DNA of 64,000 bases from Opisthocomus hoazin (taxonomy: Eukaryota; Chordata; Aves; Opisthocomiformes; Opisthocomidae): contig NC_134427.1 of NCBI RefSeq assembly GCF_030867145.1, forward strand, positions 13,787,001 through 13,851,000. The letters run 5' to 3'. Below, in pieces: positions 40,301 to 53,300 of the stretch (position 1 is its first letter; every line of letters begins with the position of its first letter). The notes under the pieces are model-generated. The model ran no database searches, had not been told where the DNA came from, and saw only the letters and a list, made by a program, of their open reading frames with translations. The position numbers and the translations under genes were made by a program.

Positions 40301-41429
40301 ATGCGAAATGGTCCTTGATGGACAAATTGAGTTTATTCATGGTCTACTCTACATATTAATAAAAATATAGTTTTAAGTAGTGCTTGCTTTCCCCATGCAA
40401 ATAATTTTGTTTACTCCTGCTAGTCAGCAGAATCTGACCAATTTGGTAAACAGATTGAGTCTACATGAATTGTATCTAAACAAGAATTCAGACGACAACA
40501 ATTAGGCATGCAAAATGTAGCTTTAGATACATCATATAGAACAGCAGCAGGCTTCAGAATTAGGGTAGCTGCGAAGTTAAAATGAATCAGTCCTTTTAAA
40601 GTGCTGACATGAAAAGCAGATTGTATTCTGGGACAGATTTTAAAAGGGGAATTTTCAGTAAGCAGAATTTAATTACCTAACTGGAATTTTGCCATGATGC
40701 CCTGGATAACCCTTCACTTCATGTGAAGAAGCAAAAAAACCTCAGGGAATCTATTATGCTCTACCTGAACCATACCTATTATAGCAATAAATTCAGCCTT
40801 GTGCTGGGATGGGACAGCATTAAGAAGGAGAGCAAAGGGAAACATCTCACCTACTGAATATTAGTCTCATTTCCTGAAACAAGTTGACTCTCCCCAGGAA
40901 CTTCTTCCCCAAAACTTCCTTAGGGTATGAAATAATTGGCTATTGACCAGTCTGTTCTTGACCCAAAGAATGGAGCAGAAAACATGGAAGACTTGTCTGG
41001 ATTATAAGGAGAGATAAAAGAGAAATTAAGAGCTGATACGTACTGACTGAGGCCATAGCTGTCTTGATTTTGCTAGCTGAGCCTCTGAGGGTTTTACTCA
41101 CATTTGTACTAGGGCAAAAGACCTGAGGAAAAGAGCAGGCAGAAACTAGGGGAAGGGAAAACAGAATGGCACAACTTTCTCCCTTTTCAGATTTTTTTTT
41201 TTCCCTGCCTGTTTGCCCAGCATTTAGTGTGGTGCTGTGAAAAAGAAAGGCTGCCAGCTCCATAGCATCATATTGCCAGCATAGTGGACAGTCTGTCTCA
41301 CCTCCAGGCAAAACAGAAGTTATGAAAATGGTATTTGCACACTAAGAAAAAAAAATGCAAAATCTTACTTATCACTAATCCTGTACACAGTTTTCTGAGC
41401 AAGTGACAGTTTCCCTTTTTTTCCCTTGT

Positions 41430-42058
41430 AAATGCGATCACCTATAACCTACCAAAACCTCTGCAGGTCCCTTGAGGGCTGCCCTGGAACCCCAACTGCT
41501 GGCAGCCAGCACTCCAGGGGAAGCTGCTGTGATGCAGGCTCCAAACACCACAGGAGGAATGGCCGAGGATGCCAGTGCGTGTGGAGGCAGTTCCCATGCC
41601 CTGGAACGATGAAAACCCATGGTTAGTACGCACCACGCAGCACCAGAGGCTGAGCCCACTGTTAATGAGTGCTACGCAGAGGGCTCAGGTCGTGGTTTTG
41701 CTAAATCCCGTGCACTTGGTATCCCTGTGAAACACAACACCAGAACGCAGCTCAGCTCACAGAGCCGTCCGAGCACAGCGCGTCATAGTCAAGGTGATGG
41801 GGCAGATGTCTCTGAGCCGTTGGTGCGATATCTGCCCCTCGATGTCAAGTGGTTTGTTAGAACTGGAAAGTGCTGTGCGAGTAAATAAGTCTTTATGGGG
41901 CTGGCAGGCCCCCATTGCACCTGCTCTGCCCCTGGGGCAGGGGTCTCTGGGCAGGGTGCAACACCTTAGTGCTGGTTCATAGTGGTTTATAATGGTTCCC
42001 AGTAAGTGCCTGTACACTACAGCATGCAGCGTGGGGACACACAGGAGGCATCAGAGGT
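41430..42058. other. Moderately GC-rich interval upstream of the CR1 endonuclease fragment, unidentified
   Basis: Composition is clearly richer in G+C and CpG than the surrounding desert, and merges into the CR1 fragment. Short open frames (up to 89 codons) show nothing I recognise. It holds a perfect 15-base palindrome-like stem (CTGCCCC T GGGGCAG, 41,926-41,940) within a longer imperfect stem, and a 9-bp inverted repeat at 41,799-41,807 and 41,830-41,838. It may be the 5' part of the same CR1 copy, or an unrelated repeat. Confidence 0.35.
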
Positions 42059-42360
42059 CCTGGGCTGTGATCTCGCTGGGATCACAGCAATGCGGTGCAC
42101 TAGCTCTGAGGGGGTCTGTCAGCCAACATGGAAGGCTGTCATGGATGGATCCAGCTCTTCAGGAAGGACAGGCCAGGACATCAAGGATGGAGAGCTGCCC
42201 TTGAAGTGAGAGAGCAACTAGGGTGCACAGAGCTGTGCCTCGGGAGAGATGATGAGTCAACTGACAGCTTATGTGTCAGGATTAGAGGTCAGCCCGTGGT
42301 GGGTGACATTGCGGTGCATCTCTGCTACAGGCCACCTGATCAGGAAGAAGTGGATGAGGC
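42059..42360 (+). mobile_element. CR1 LINE internal fragment, ORF2 endonuclease region
   Basis: One frame reads FRKDRPGHQGW, then VREQLGCTELCLG, then VRIRGQPVVGDIAVHLCYRPPDQEEVDEA, matching the CR1 ORF2 apurinic-like endonuclease around its GDI-V-V-YRPPDQ block. The fragment stops abruptly after VDEA; the expected MGDFNHP segment is absent. It lacks the CR1 3' end, so it is an internal remnant. It lies downstream of the 25.8-kb CR1 in the same orientation but encodes an earlier part of the protein, so they are separate insertions. Confidence 0.85.
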
Positions 42361-45300
42361 AAAAAACTGGAAGAAGCTTTATGCTCACAAGCCATCAAGG
42401 GTCAGAGCACTGAGGCTACACTGAGTACTGCTAATGAAGTGGCGGAACACACACACCTCACAAAACGCTCCTAGTAGAACCTAGCTTGGCTCTATCCACC
42501 TTAAAAGGTAGCTCTCACCCTCTGCATAAGCATTCTGCTGCTTTTCAGAGGATGGTGTGCACTACCTCTACAGCACAGACCTCCTCAGCAGTCTCCAAGA
42601 GGGTTTCTTTGCTGTCTGACATCCCGCCAGGATGTTCTGCAGCAAAAAGCAACAGTTTCTGGCCTCTCGGACCTCACCCTGCTGATCACAGTTTGATGTC
42701 CTGAATGTGTAATGCACACAAATAGGACACACTGGCTGCGAATTCTGGGAAAGTATTTCTTTTCATATGGGCAAACAGGCGGTTGTATGCATAGGGAGTA
42801 TGTGCTTTAAAGCTTTAAACAAAGCTCCCCCATGTTTCCAGGTTAGATTGTACTCTATTTCAAAAGCCTACACCTGCCATACATCCCAAAATGTCTGAAT
42901 AAAAAGAAAGGGGCTTGGAAAAACTTTGCTGACTACTATAAGAGGTAAAATTACTTTAACACAGGTGTTTCAGCAGCTTTCATGATTCGCCCTTATTGAG
43001 TGAAGGAGGCCTTCAGGATAGAGATAAGTGGTCCTCACCTATAAGACAACATTTTCACTGGTGAGGAAAGACAAGGCTGAAGCTTAATAAGGAAGAGTAG
43101 TATCCCCAGCACTGTGATTTCCCCACTCCTACCTCTGTGGCAGGAATTTCTCTTATTTTGTTACAGCCAGAGTTCTCTATATTACAATATCTGTATCAAT
43201 ACCTGGCCATGGTATTTTGGCTGCCTACCTCAGCTCATCTGCTTGGATGGCATTTTGTCTGTTAGCAACAATAGTAGTCTGTTAGCAGTAATATACCACT
43301 TTCAGGAGATGCCAGAAAAGGATGGGTTTAGATCCATAGCTTGCTAAGCTCTGTTAAAACAGCTTTCTTCTGACACTGAGCAATTACCTAAAGCATCTTG
43401 ACATTCTCTGTATAAAAGTGACTCATTACCAGACACTGGCTTGTATGGAACCCAAACAGCTTGTTTTCCAGCATCAGTAAAGACAAGTATATATTTCAAA
43501 TGACACTGTTTTTGTGCTCTTTGGAGGCTTTTCTGATACTGATGACATCAAGGAATCTCTGTTTCACTCGATAGTTACACTTGTGGCAATGACTATCTTG
43601 TTCCTTGTCTTCCCATGTCTAGAGCACGGGGCATCTGACCCATAGTCAAGGTTCCTGCGCATTGCACTGATACCAACCAAGCAGTACCAAGTAGTACTGC
43701 ATTAAATGTCAAGTAAGCCCAGCACTTTGTTTTGCTTGCAGTTTCAAAGCCACAGGGCGAATCCGTGACTCAGCTGCCATTAAAAATCACTAGTTAATTG
43801 AGAACACCCCTACCTCGGTGCTTTGTACCTCCAGTTAATCCATTTGTATCTGTTTGTGCCAACTGATGCCTGTTTTCTTTGACATGGCAGAATCCCAAAG
43901 CTATGCAAACAAGAATGCCAAGATTTGAGAGTGCACTGTAAATCAATAATTTTTTAGATGTTCCTGGATGCCTGAGGATGTGTCAAATGAGGCTGTGTTG
44001 AAGAACTCTTAGATGACATCAGGTGTGAAATGCCTACGTGTGAAGAAAACACTGCAGCAGAACCATGCATTGATCCTGTTTGCAAGCTCCTTGCAGCTAC
44101 TGGGCATTTGACTCTAAGGATCCAAAGCAAAGCTGATCACAGCACAGTATAGGGGACTGAAGTCTCAGATGCTCAGAAGATTCTAAGATGATCTATGATT
44201 CTAAGAGCCTTTCAGTCTCCCTCTTTGGCACACCAAATCTGTGCTTGTAAAACATAGGGTAGGATGGAAAAGTGAAACTTCCAGCTCTAGTAGTGGTCAA
44301 GATAGTTTCTGAAGCTAAGCCTAATTGACTGCATGACTGTATTCATTCAGCACCTCAAGTAGGTGATCAGCTCTGAAACCTATGGGTGATTATGTAAATA
44401 AAGCACTAGAACATCAAGAAAAATGCAGGGACCTGTGTTCTTACACTAGCTTCCACTCACTTGCCTTTGCCCAGTTGGAAATCACCACATTGTGGCTTGG
44501 AGAGTCCTTAATAGAAGAGTACATGGGGTTTAGTCATGGCAAAAGACTGCATCATACTGCCACTAAGGACAGAGGAGTAGAACAAAAGAAGCATTGGTAC
44601 CTCCTGGTTTTCAACAGCCCAGTATATACACAAGAGAGAACAAACCTGTGACTGGCTTTCTGCCATATGCTGCAGACATCCTCAATCCATTGCAAGAAAC
44701 AAAGCAAAGTGCAGCATGCACTAGCTCATAGACACCATGGAGATATCAGCTCATCTCAGCATCACACCAGGACAATTAGTTTCAGCACTGTTTTACACTG
44801 ACATGGCTTCCACTTCCAGTGTTTGATTATTTCTGATAACCCTGGGATCTCCAAACTGGGCTCTTAAAATTGAGTTCACCCCATTTTTCTTTTGCATTCC
44901 CACAGCAGTCCCTTCTCTGTGCCTCTTCCAGTCTGACTACTTTTTTCAGTAACATGATTGATCAGAAGTCTGTCTTGTCAGTCTCTGTTCAGTCCTGCTC
45001 TTGTCAGGTATTTTACATTCAGTACAACAGATCTAAAACCTAGAGCTGAGATGAGAAGAAAGAGATCATAGGAACAGAAAAAAAGGATCAGGAAGAAAAT
45101 CCTGCAATCCACTGAGAACATTGCTCTTTCATGACTGAAGTGTGTTGTATAGCAACAGTAAAGAAGCCACAGAAAACTGCTTTAATCTAACATGGAGCAA
45201 GGATCTTCATTAGAATGAGAAGAGCCATATGACTGCCGACATTAGAGTGCCTTTCTTGAACTTGCTCAAGCTACCTCATGCATGATTATTGCTTAGGGTT

Positions 45301-48300
45301 TAGAGAACTGAATATACAGTACACTTTAAAAGGATGTGGGGGAAAGCTCTGGAAGTGAATGCAACACAAGGAAACCAGCAATGGGGAGGAGGACTACAAA
45401 TGCAACTTTCCTCATCCACAAAATCAATACAACTAAAATTAAGTAAAAGCACAAGATGATGTCTCCCTCCTATATTACATTCCATTCTTTGTGCATACTG
45501 ACATAAGAAGGGTAATCATGAAAAACAGCTCTATTTTCAGCCACACAAAGATGAAAGAAGTTTGGGGATATATGCAAAAGAAGTTACAAGACTGACTCCA
45601 ACCAACAGTTTTCTACTGCCTCAAACCTTGCATAGTCTCCTACAAGGGGACTGGCTCTGCTGGCAGTGTTAGACAGGCTTTGAGAGCCATCTTTGGGGCA
45701 CAGAAATGATTTTTCTGATGGCACATGAGCAGATTGCTTAACTATTGTTCTTATATCAACACAATAATCATGTTTTCATGCAGCCAAAGGCAACCTTCCA
45801 AACAGAGTTGAAGATTATTTACCTTTCTGAATCAACAGTAGGGTCCATGGCAGGTACATAACAAAAGCCTGAAAAATGCCTTGGTTGCTGAAACCACCAC
45901 CCCCACCAAAGAAATTTCGAATGGTCGTGCCCTAAACTATTCCTTCCTTTATTTTCCAAACACAATACAGCCAACTGAAAACCAAATTCTCATTTAGTGC
46001 TGAAGCAGTGAATAATGTTAGCGCTCAGTTAAACACAAATAAAGATTAACTGCATGGCTCATATTAATATATAGGAAGATCTGATGCATAAATTTTAGCA
46101 CAATGTACCAGCGCTGTTCTCATTTTTGTTTAAAATAAGAGTTAGTAGAATCTGTTTATCAAAAAGGTTTTTAATAAACTCGCAAGCACATGGTCTTTTT
46201 CCTATAAAGGGAAAAGGGAATATGAGTACACCAACAGGGATGAAGGTAATTAAAAAGGCTCTTAAAAATAGGAAAAAATATAGGGAAAACAACTTCAATT
46301 AATTCTCTTTTTCAGGATCTAATTAATCTTAAAAACTGTGAGTCTCCAGCCTTTCCCATGCATTTCAATGCAATGGAGAATGTCCCTTGCTACAAACTAC
46401 AGGTCTGATTTAATGGAGTTTTGATTGAGGACAAAGACAGAAGAGTTACTCTGTGGTACCCTCTCTTCACATTGAAAAGTGTCCAATTCCAAAGGCAAAT
46501 GGACTGAGCTCGGTCATCCCAATTGAAGTGTCGGCTGCTATTCAGCATAAGCAAAGATAGCATGAAGAATCAGCCATTACGGCATATTTACAAAGGCAGC
46601 ACAGAAACTGATGCTGGCTAGAGAGAGCAGAGGAAAACATATGTTATTTAAGCAAACAGATGTAGATACATATATGTATATATTTACACATACAGAGCGC
46701 CCACACACATATAACACATAATAAAACTATATCAAAAGGAGAAAAAACCCTTTGCTCTCTTTAGGTCATTCTCTTGAATTTTTGGTCTGTATGAAAATAA
46801 GCAGAACAACAGCTGAAGCTGCAATATCTGGATGTTGAAACAGTATCTTCTTGCTGCAAGTCAAAAGTGTTAAAAATAAACAAAATTTCAAAGACCATTT
46901 TTTTCATGGGTGTCTATAACAACTCATCTAGTATGCGCAGCACACATAAACCCTGATCTTATGCTGATGTCAGCCTGCCATAACCCTTCATGCCTCTAGA
47001 GGAATTTCTGTGCTGAGATAAGGATCCAGCCCGATGCCGACCGGGTCATACCCTGCAGTGGTGCCAAGCACAGATCTCCTACTGACATCTCTGGAGGTTT
47101 TGCATCAGTGCTAGTGGCAGTCTGTTAAATTCAGGTCAAGTCACCTGAAATGCTCCAGCCTGCTTGTTCCCCAAATGCCTACTAGTTACTATATTTTTAT
47201 CAGAAAGAATGAGAGAGACAGAAAGAGTTTCCTGCCAAAGGTTATCTCCAAGTTCATACTGTGTGTCCTTACGCTGCCACATCCAATAAATCATTAATGC
47301 CATCTGTTCCAAGCAGGCTTCCCTGGGACCAGTTTTGAGGGGCCAGCATGAATCTGTGCAGGCTGCTGCAACATGGGGGACAAGCTGGGCTGGCACCACA
47401 GCTCTTTGTGGAAATGGCCAGCCTTCAAATGTTTGTGACATGATTTGTCAAAGTTCAGCTTTCAACTGCTACTGTTATTTTCAAGAACAAAAAAGACGCA
47501 GACAATCAGAATGCACTCAGCAAGAGCAAAGCTCAGCCAGAGCAATGGGTACCTCCCCAAAGTCCTCTGTGCTGACTTGAAATGCCCCACAGAAGGGTGA
47601 CGGATGTTCTGCTCCTCTCAGCTTTCCTGAAGAGCCCCAGTACTGGTACTGGGGCCCACTACAGGAACCATTCCAGGGGTTTTGAACCAGGTGGATGTTC
47701 ATGCCCACACAGAAGCTTCAATGACGTCTGGCTACCCATGTGGATCAAAACAACTGGGGGGGGCTGAAGTGTAATGCTGTGGCCTCCCAGTGGTGGGGGT
47801 GAAGGTCATTTCTGACTCCTTTTATTTGAGAGGAAATTCACTCCCAAAAGTTAACATAAGACATTAGTAAAGTCCTTCTTAAGCCCTCAAAGATCCACCT
47901 CAATTTCCTACGCAACAGCTGTCATGGGTTTACAATATGTGGGAATACACTGGTACATAGCCCATACTCTTGTACTCAGCACAGCGGTGGACTTTGCACT
48001 CTTTTAACCCTTTGTAAAGCCAGATGACCCAGGCTAGCAGCAGCAGGATGCCACCCTGAAGCATAATTGTTTTATAGCTTCTATTTATTTTTTGGAATAT
48101 CAAAATCTATGACAATCACTAAAGCACACTGATTAAACCCTAAGCATAAACACACCATGATAGAGAAGTTGTTTTTCTGTCAAGGAAGCATCTATTTGCA
48201 AAGTACACGGCAATATCAAAGAACTCTCTATTGATTAAACTTTGAAAATAAAATTGCATCACTTATCATATGCTGTTTGCAAAAATGTCAATCATTATAA

Positions 48301-49609
48301 TACTCACATAAGCATACCGTGTCTTCCCCCTGAACTTGTTAAATTTATTACTGAGACTCTATCCTGAGCTGCCTACATGTGGAAAAAATATCTTTCAGTT
48401 AACACATTAACATTCATAACCAGTATTTAAAGCTGTGCATGGTGCCATCTCAAAAGATAAGGGTCTTGTCAGCATTTCCAGTATAAGCCTCATTTCAGGC
48501 GATGGAGGGGGGGAGTGGCAACACTGTATTTCAACTATTTTAAATGACAGCAGGAAGAAGCCTGACATACAAGTTGTCAATCTAATTGCACCTACCTTTC
48601 AGAGATAGGTGCATCTTTCACTTCCACATTCAGTTTAAAAAACAGTGAAATTCTCAGTACATCATTGTAAACTACCTGGCAAGTGCTGTCATTCTGCTTA
48701 TGCATACAGCATCCTGCACAACTATAAATCTAGATCTAAACCTTCATATTACAAAAAGCTTTAAAAGTATGGAACAAAAATGATATGATCACTTTCTCAC
48801 AGGTATACTTAAACTCTACAGAAGAAAGAAAGAGATAAGCAAAACATGAGCTAACAATACAACAATGAGGGCTTGGTCCATGACTCATGTTATCAGATGT
48901 TCCTGCAGTATTAAAATACGAATAATACAGAGTACAAAAGTTAATGACAAAAAAGGTAAAAAATAACAAGTAAAAATGTTTTTTGCGGGAAGAAATTTGT
49001 AGGCGTAATGCATCTGCCTTCGAGCCCAATTCCACTACAGACACGGTGAAAGTTGTGATTTGCAAAATAAGACCTGTTCACTGTTGATGTTAAACTATTC
49101 TGTCAAAAGAAAATATATTTGTATTAGTAAAAAAAAAAAATCAAAAGTAAACAAGCAGTTGTCATACTGAAAAAGAGGCTTCAGAAATCCACAACACCTC
49201 TAAAAAAGCAAGTATTGCAATGTTTATACTTGAGATGATCAGGACCACCGACCACTTCATAGCCAAACAGCTACAAAGGATGATCTCATCCCTATATAAT
49301 TCCAAGTGCATCAGTATCACCAGCTAGAAACGATAAAGCCAAACACTTCTATCTGCAACAGCAACAACAAGATTTCTAGTTAGAGATCTCAAATGCTAAC
49401 CATTGTAGTGGCTGCAAACTAAAAACACTCTGGAGCAGATATGTGCGCAAATAACTGGTTTTGCCCGCAGTTTTCGAGATTCCAAGTCAGAGCTGATTAC
49501 CAAAGCTGACTGAGCTGTCCTCTTCTCCTGCCAACTTCACTTGCTGCTCAGCCAAGAAGTGGACATTACAATCTCCTGCTGTGCAAAAGACCTTATTGCT
49601 TTACAAGAA
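42361..49609. other. Gene-free DNA between the CR1 endonuclease fragment and LTR copy B
   Basis: No exon or RNA gene is supported. A weak CR1-tail-like string (GATCTATGATTCTAAGAG) near 44,190 is too short to call. Confidence 0.6.
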
Positions 49610-50302
49610 TCTTCTGGTTTTGGCTGGGATAGAGTTAATTTTCCTCTCAGCAGCTGCTGTGTTTTGGATTTAGTAGAAGAAGAATGTTGATAACACTGAT
49701 GTTTTCAGTTGCTGCTATGAAATCAAGGACTTTTTCCAGTTCCTCATATTCAGCTACTGAGCAGGTGTGCAGGAGCTGGGAGGGAGCACAGCCAGGCAGC
49801 TAGCCCAAGCTGGCCGATGGAAATATTCCATACCATAGACATCATGCTCTGTTTATGAGCGGGGGATGGCCGGGGGGGAGCGGTGGCAGAAATCTGCTTT
49901 TCTCGTTGCCATGAGTTCAAATCCTCTCTTGTCCTGGAGTTCAAACTTTTCTGGGAGTTTGGTCTTTTTTGAGAGTTTTGCAAAATTCACAAAATTCACA
50001 ACTTTGACATTCCGCTATTGCTGCTCGGGGACTGCTGCGGATTGGTCATCAGGTGGTAAGAAAAATTGCACTGTATATAGTCTTTGTGTATATTCATTAT
50101 TATCATTATTATTATCCTTAGTAGTAGTAATATTATTAGCAGTATTAGTAGTTCCTTTGTTGTCTTATTAAATTGTCTTTATATCAGCCCACAAGTTTCC
50201 CCTTTTGTCCATTTCTCCTCCCCATCCCACTGGGGGCAAAGGGGAGGGGTGAGTGAGCGGCTGTCGGGTCCTAGTTGTCGGCTGTCGGCTTAGACTACGA
50301 CA
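49610..50302 (+). mobile_element. ERVL-like solo LTR, copy B
   Basis: It shares the 5' 190 bases of copy A with only a few differences, and the same ATT-rich stretch (about 50,092-50,150). It keeps the ATTAAA poly(A) motif at 50,167-50,172 that copy A lost. The TATA region is degraded (TTTATGAG). The 5' terminus has decayed to TCTTCTGG, while the 3' end is CTACGACA. Flanking AAGAA and AGGAG match at only three of five bases, so the target duplication is not secure. It lies about 28 kb from copy A in the same orientation, with no retroviral coding sequence between them. Confidence 0.85.
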
Positions 50303-53300
50303 AGGAGAAATACTGACAGATGGTGAAAAAAGATGCCATATAAAGGATGGGCAGTTATTCATAAATTATCTGCTTTGTAATGGAAATGGTTAAGTGCTAT
50401 GGAATACATACACACACTTTAGATTCACACCAAATTCTCACTCCCTCTTGTCAAAGCTGTTTCACTCCACATGGAATCTAATGGACTAGAAAGACACCAC
50501 ACAAGGAACAAGATCCCCCACGTGTTGCATTTAGGACACACACTTATCCACTGACTATTCAACAGACTCAGGTGTCTCCTGGCATCCCCTGGCATTCAGG
50601 CTGGAAGGCAGATAACTAAGTATCTTCAGCTTCCTGGACTATAATGACCACAATATAAAGCAGAAGTATTATCATAAATTCTTCTCTTCCTATTGTTCTT
50701 TCAGTTAATGCACCACATTTGGCACATCCCTACCTTCCTTTGAAATGTGTCTATCAAGACAGAGATGGCTCTGAGGACACCCAGAAGAACAACTTCAAGG
50801 CCTGGCAAACTGTAACGTTAAAAACTGAGATATCAAGTGATTCTAAGCACCACCAGAATTTTTTCACTGTCAATAGGGAAGGAGATTCTACGCATGCCTA
50901 CTTTCTACACGAGCGCCTAAATGTCATCATAAAATGTCATCCTAGATACTCGAGATTTGTGTGTGTGTGTGTGTGTGTATAAACTCCCCAGAGTGGAAGT
51001 CAGCTGAAATCCTGACCTCATGAAGTCATAGGGAGATTTGTCAGTGGCTGAAGTCTAGGTCAGAATTTTATGTATGTTTGTATTGTGCTTTGTGCAATAA
51101 CAACTCAGAGAGCTACTTGAGATGCCAAATAAATTTTAGGGTTTCCCTGGCGTTTGGAATTCTTTATTCTGAGTGATTCTCCCCAACATACTAATGCAAC
51201 CACCATTCTCATAAGTTCTAATTGTCTCATCAATTTCTTTTCACGACACTTTGAGTTCTACATCACACTTCAAAGTCATTAGTTGTAACCGACTGGCCTT
51301 CACAAAGAAAAATATTCTAGGATATTTTTCAGGTAAATGATTACTGCTCGAGACAGCAAAGCTTCTGGCTAAAATAATGTGGGAAAGACTGCAGGAAAGT
51401 AGGGAATAGTTTTCTTTAGTCACAAAAGTCCTTATTTCTCAGAGACTTAACTTTTCTATCCTTGGAAACTCAGAGAAGAAACTATTTCTTCCTAAAAGCT
51501 ACACCACTGTTCTTTTTTTGTTATTGGTCTGACTTACTACACCCCCTTTTCAAAGACAAACTGCTTGCCTTTTCAGTGTAATTTCTTCTTTCCTATTGAC
51601 TCAAGGTGGCTTTTTGGCCTGCACTGTGTTGAATGACTAACCATAAACTAGCTTCACCTCTGACACCAGAAACCACCATCTCAGTCCTGCAACCTCTTTT
51701 GCACTGATCTAGCTTCACATAGTGAAGTACTCACACCGGGCCTATGCAGAAACAAGACCTTGAAACAGCCCTGCAAATAATGGTGAGCATCTGATCTGAA
51801 AGGAAAACATTTTCACACCATAGGGCTATTCCAATCTATTATTACTTGATATTGCAGGAGCCTGCAAACAACAAGGCCAATGCTTAAGAACACGTCCCCC
51901 TCCCTGCTCCTGACAGGAGGTTGGGTGAGCAGCCACAATACAAATTTTCAGTTCTGAGCCACACTCTGATGTGGATTTTTCTGATAGATAGCAGTGGATG
52001 AGGCCAGGCTGCAATATTTCTTCTGTTTGAGGCAGTTCTCAGTCACTTATTTCCACTGAAGAAGTGGGAAACTAAAATCTCTAATGGTCATCACATTTCA
52101 TCAAATCTGGTTCAAAATATTTGTGAAGGGAGGGATCCTTGACTGACGGCAGACATTTACACACACCTTGCACCTACATAAAGCACAGATACATTTCTGT
52201 TAGAAACCAGGTGAAAACACAAAAGCCAATGACTGACCAAATTTTTATTTGGTTGGCAACTGTCCACAAATATCGCATGGAATGAACTTAATGGAAGGAA
52301 TCTTTGGGAACACACAGAGTTTGAAAAAATACTGGTTTTATTCTACTCATCATGGAGCAAAACCAGAAATATGTGACCTCTGTGCATAATGACAACTCAA
52401 TGACACGGCTCTCATTCTCAATGTGGAATACAAAATGCTCACCATGATCTGCTCAAAAATAATCCTCAGGCCATGATTATTCATGGAAATTATTTGGTGA
52501 GTAATTTCAATTGAATAAATTCAAGGAATCAAGAGAAAGAGGCTAAACTAATAGAATGCATTATTTATGATGAATAATTCATTTGGAGGAACTTCCCCCC
52601 AATGCAGAAAGCCAGCTCAAGGCATACGGCACTGGAGTGCCACTTCGGCTCTGTTTTGAGGTCTTAATTGGGGGTTTCATGATGAATCACTCCAGGCTGG
52701 CCCTCTACCCAGGACTGAATTTCACCCATTGCTCCTGCTCCTCACATATTGGTAGACATGTTGTTAGCACAGTGGGATTTGGATTCTTTCAACTTTATTG
52801 CCATTAAAGTAATGATAGGGAGAGATTTCATTATGTTTCTTTTACCAGTAATAAACAAAGGGAAGAAACCTCTCACACCAACCCACCAGACTTTCAACAG
52901 TGAACATTCATCATACCCAAACTTCAACTGCCATTACGCAAATATGAGCACCCTCACTAAGGCATGTCCCTTCAGTAAAGCATGAAGACCTGATAATTCA
53001 AATAAGACTCTCTGAATGACTAAAAACACCTGTGTGCACTTGTGCTTGCATGATGAGGCATCTCCAGTTAAAAACATTCACATTATGTGACACATAGATT
53101 ATGACTGAGGACATATGAAATATTGCACTTATAAATGGTAGTGGTAAATATTACTGTAGACATTCACCCATTTGAAATGAAAGGAACAATAAATCCACTG
53201 TTGTTTTTATGTTCCTGATGCTCAGCAATGTCATCACAGAATATCTATCATCAGGAAGATTCATCTTGCTGTTCCTAACAGAGAAAAAGAACCCATTGAC

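Larger units (their letters stand above)
26756..41429. other. Gene-free AT-rich DNA
   Basis: It contains only the 26-bp tandem duplication, simple homopolymers, a CT repeat near 27,437-27,452 just before the interval's first 1 kb ends, a short CAGCCAGCATG direct repeat near 35,775-35,810, and the possible element near 34,550. Open frames are short and unrecognised. Confidence 0.65.

Noticed and set aside
44160..44215. CR1-tail-like string near GATCTATGATTCTAAGAG
   Set aside because: Too short and lacking the AGGTCCCTTCCAAC block.
20714..50302. LTR copies A and B as the two ends of one giant provirus
   Set aside because: The 28 kb between them contain another solo LTR with its own target duplication, a CR1 copy and no retroviral coding blocks.
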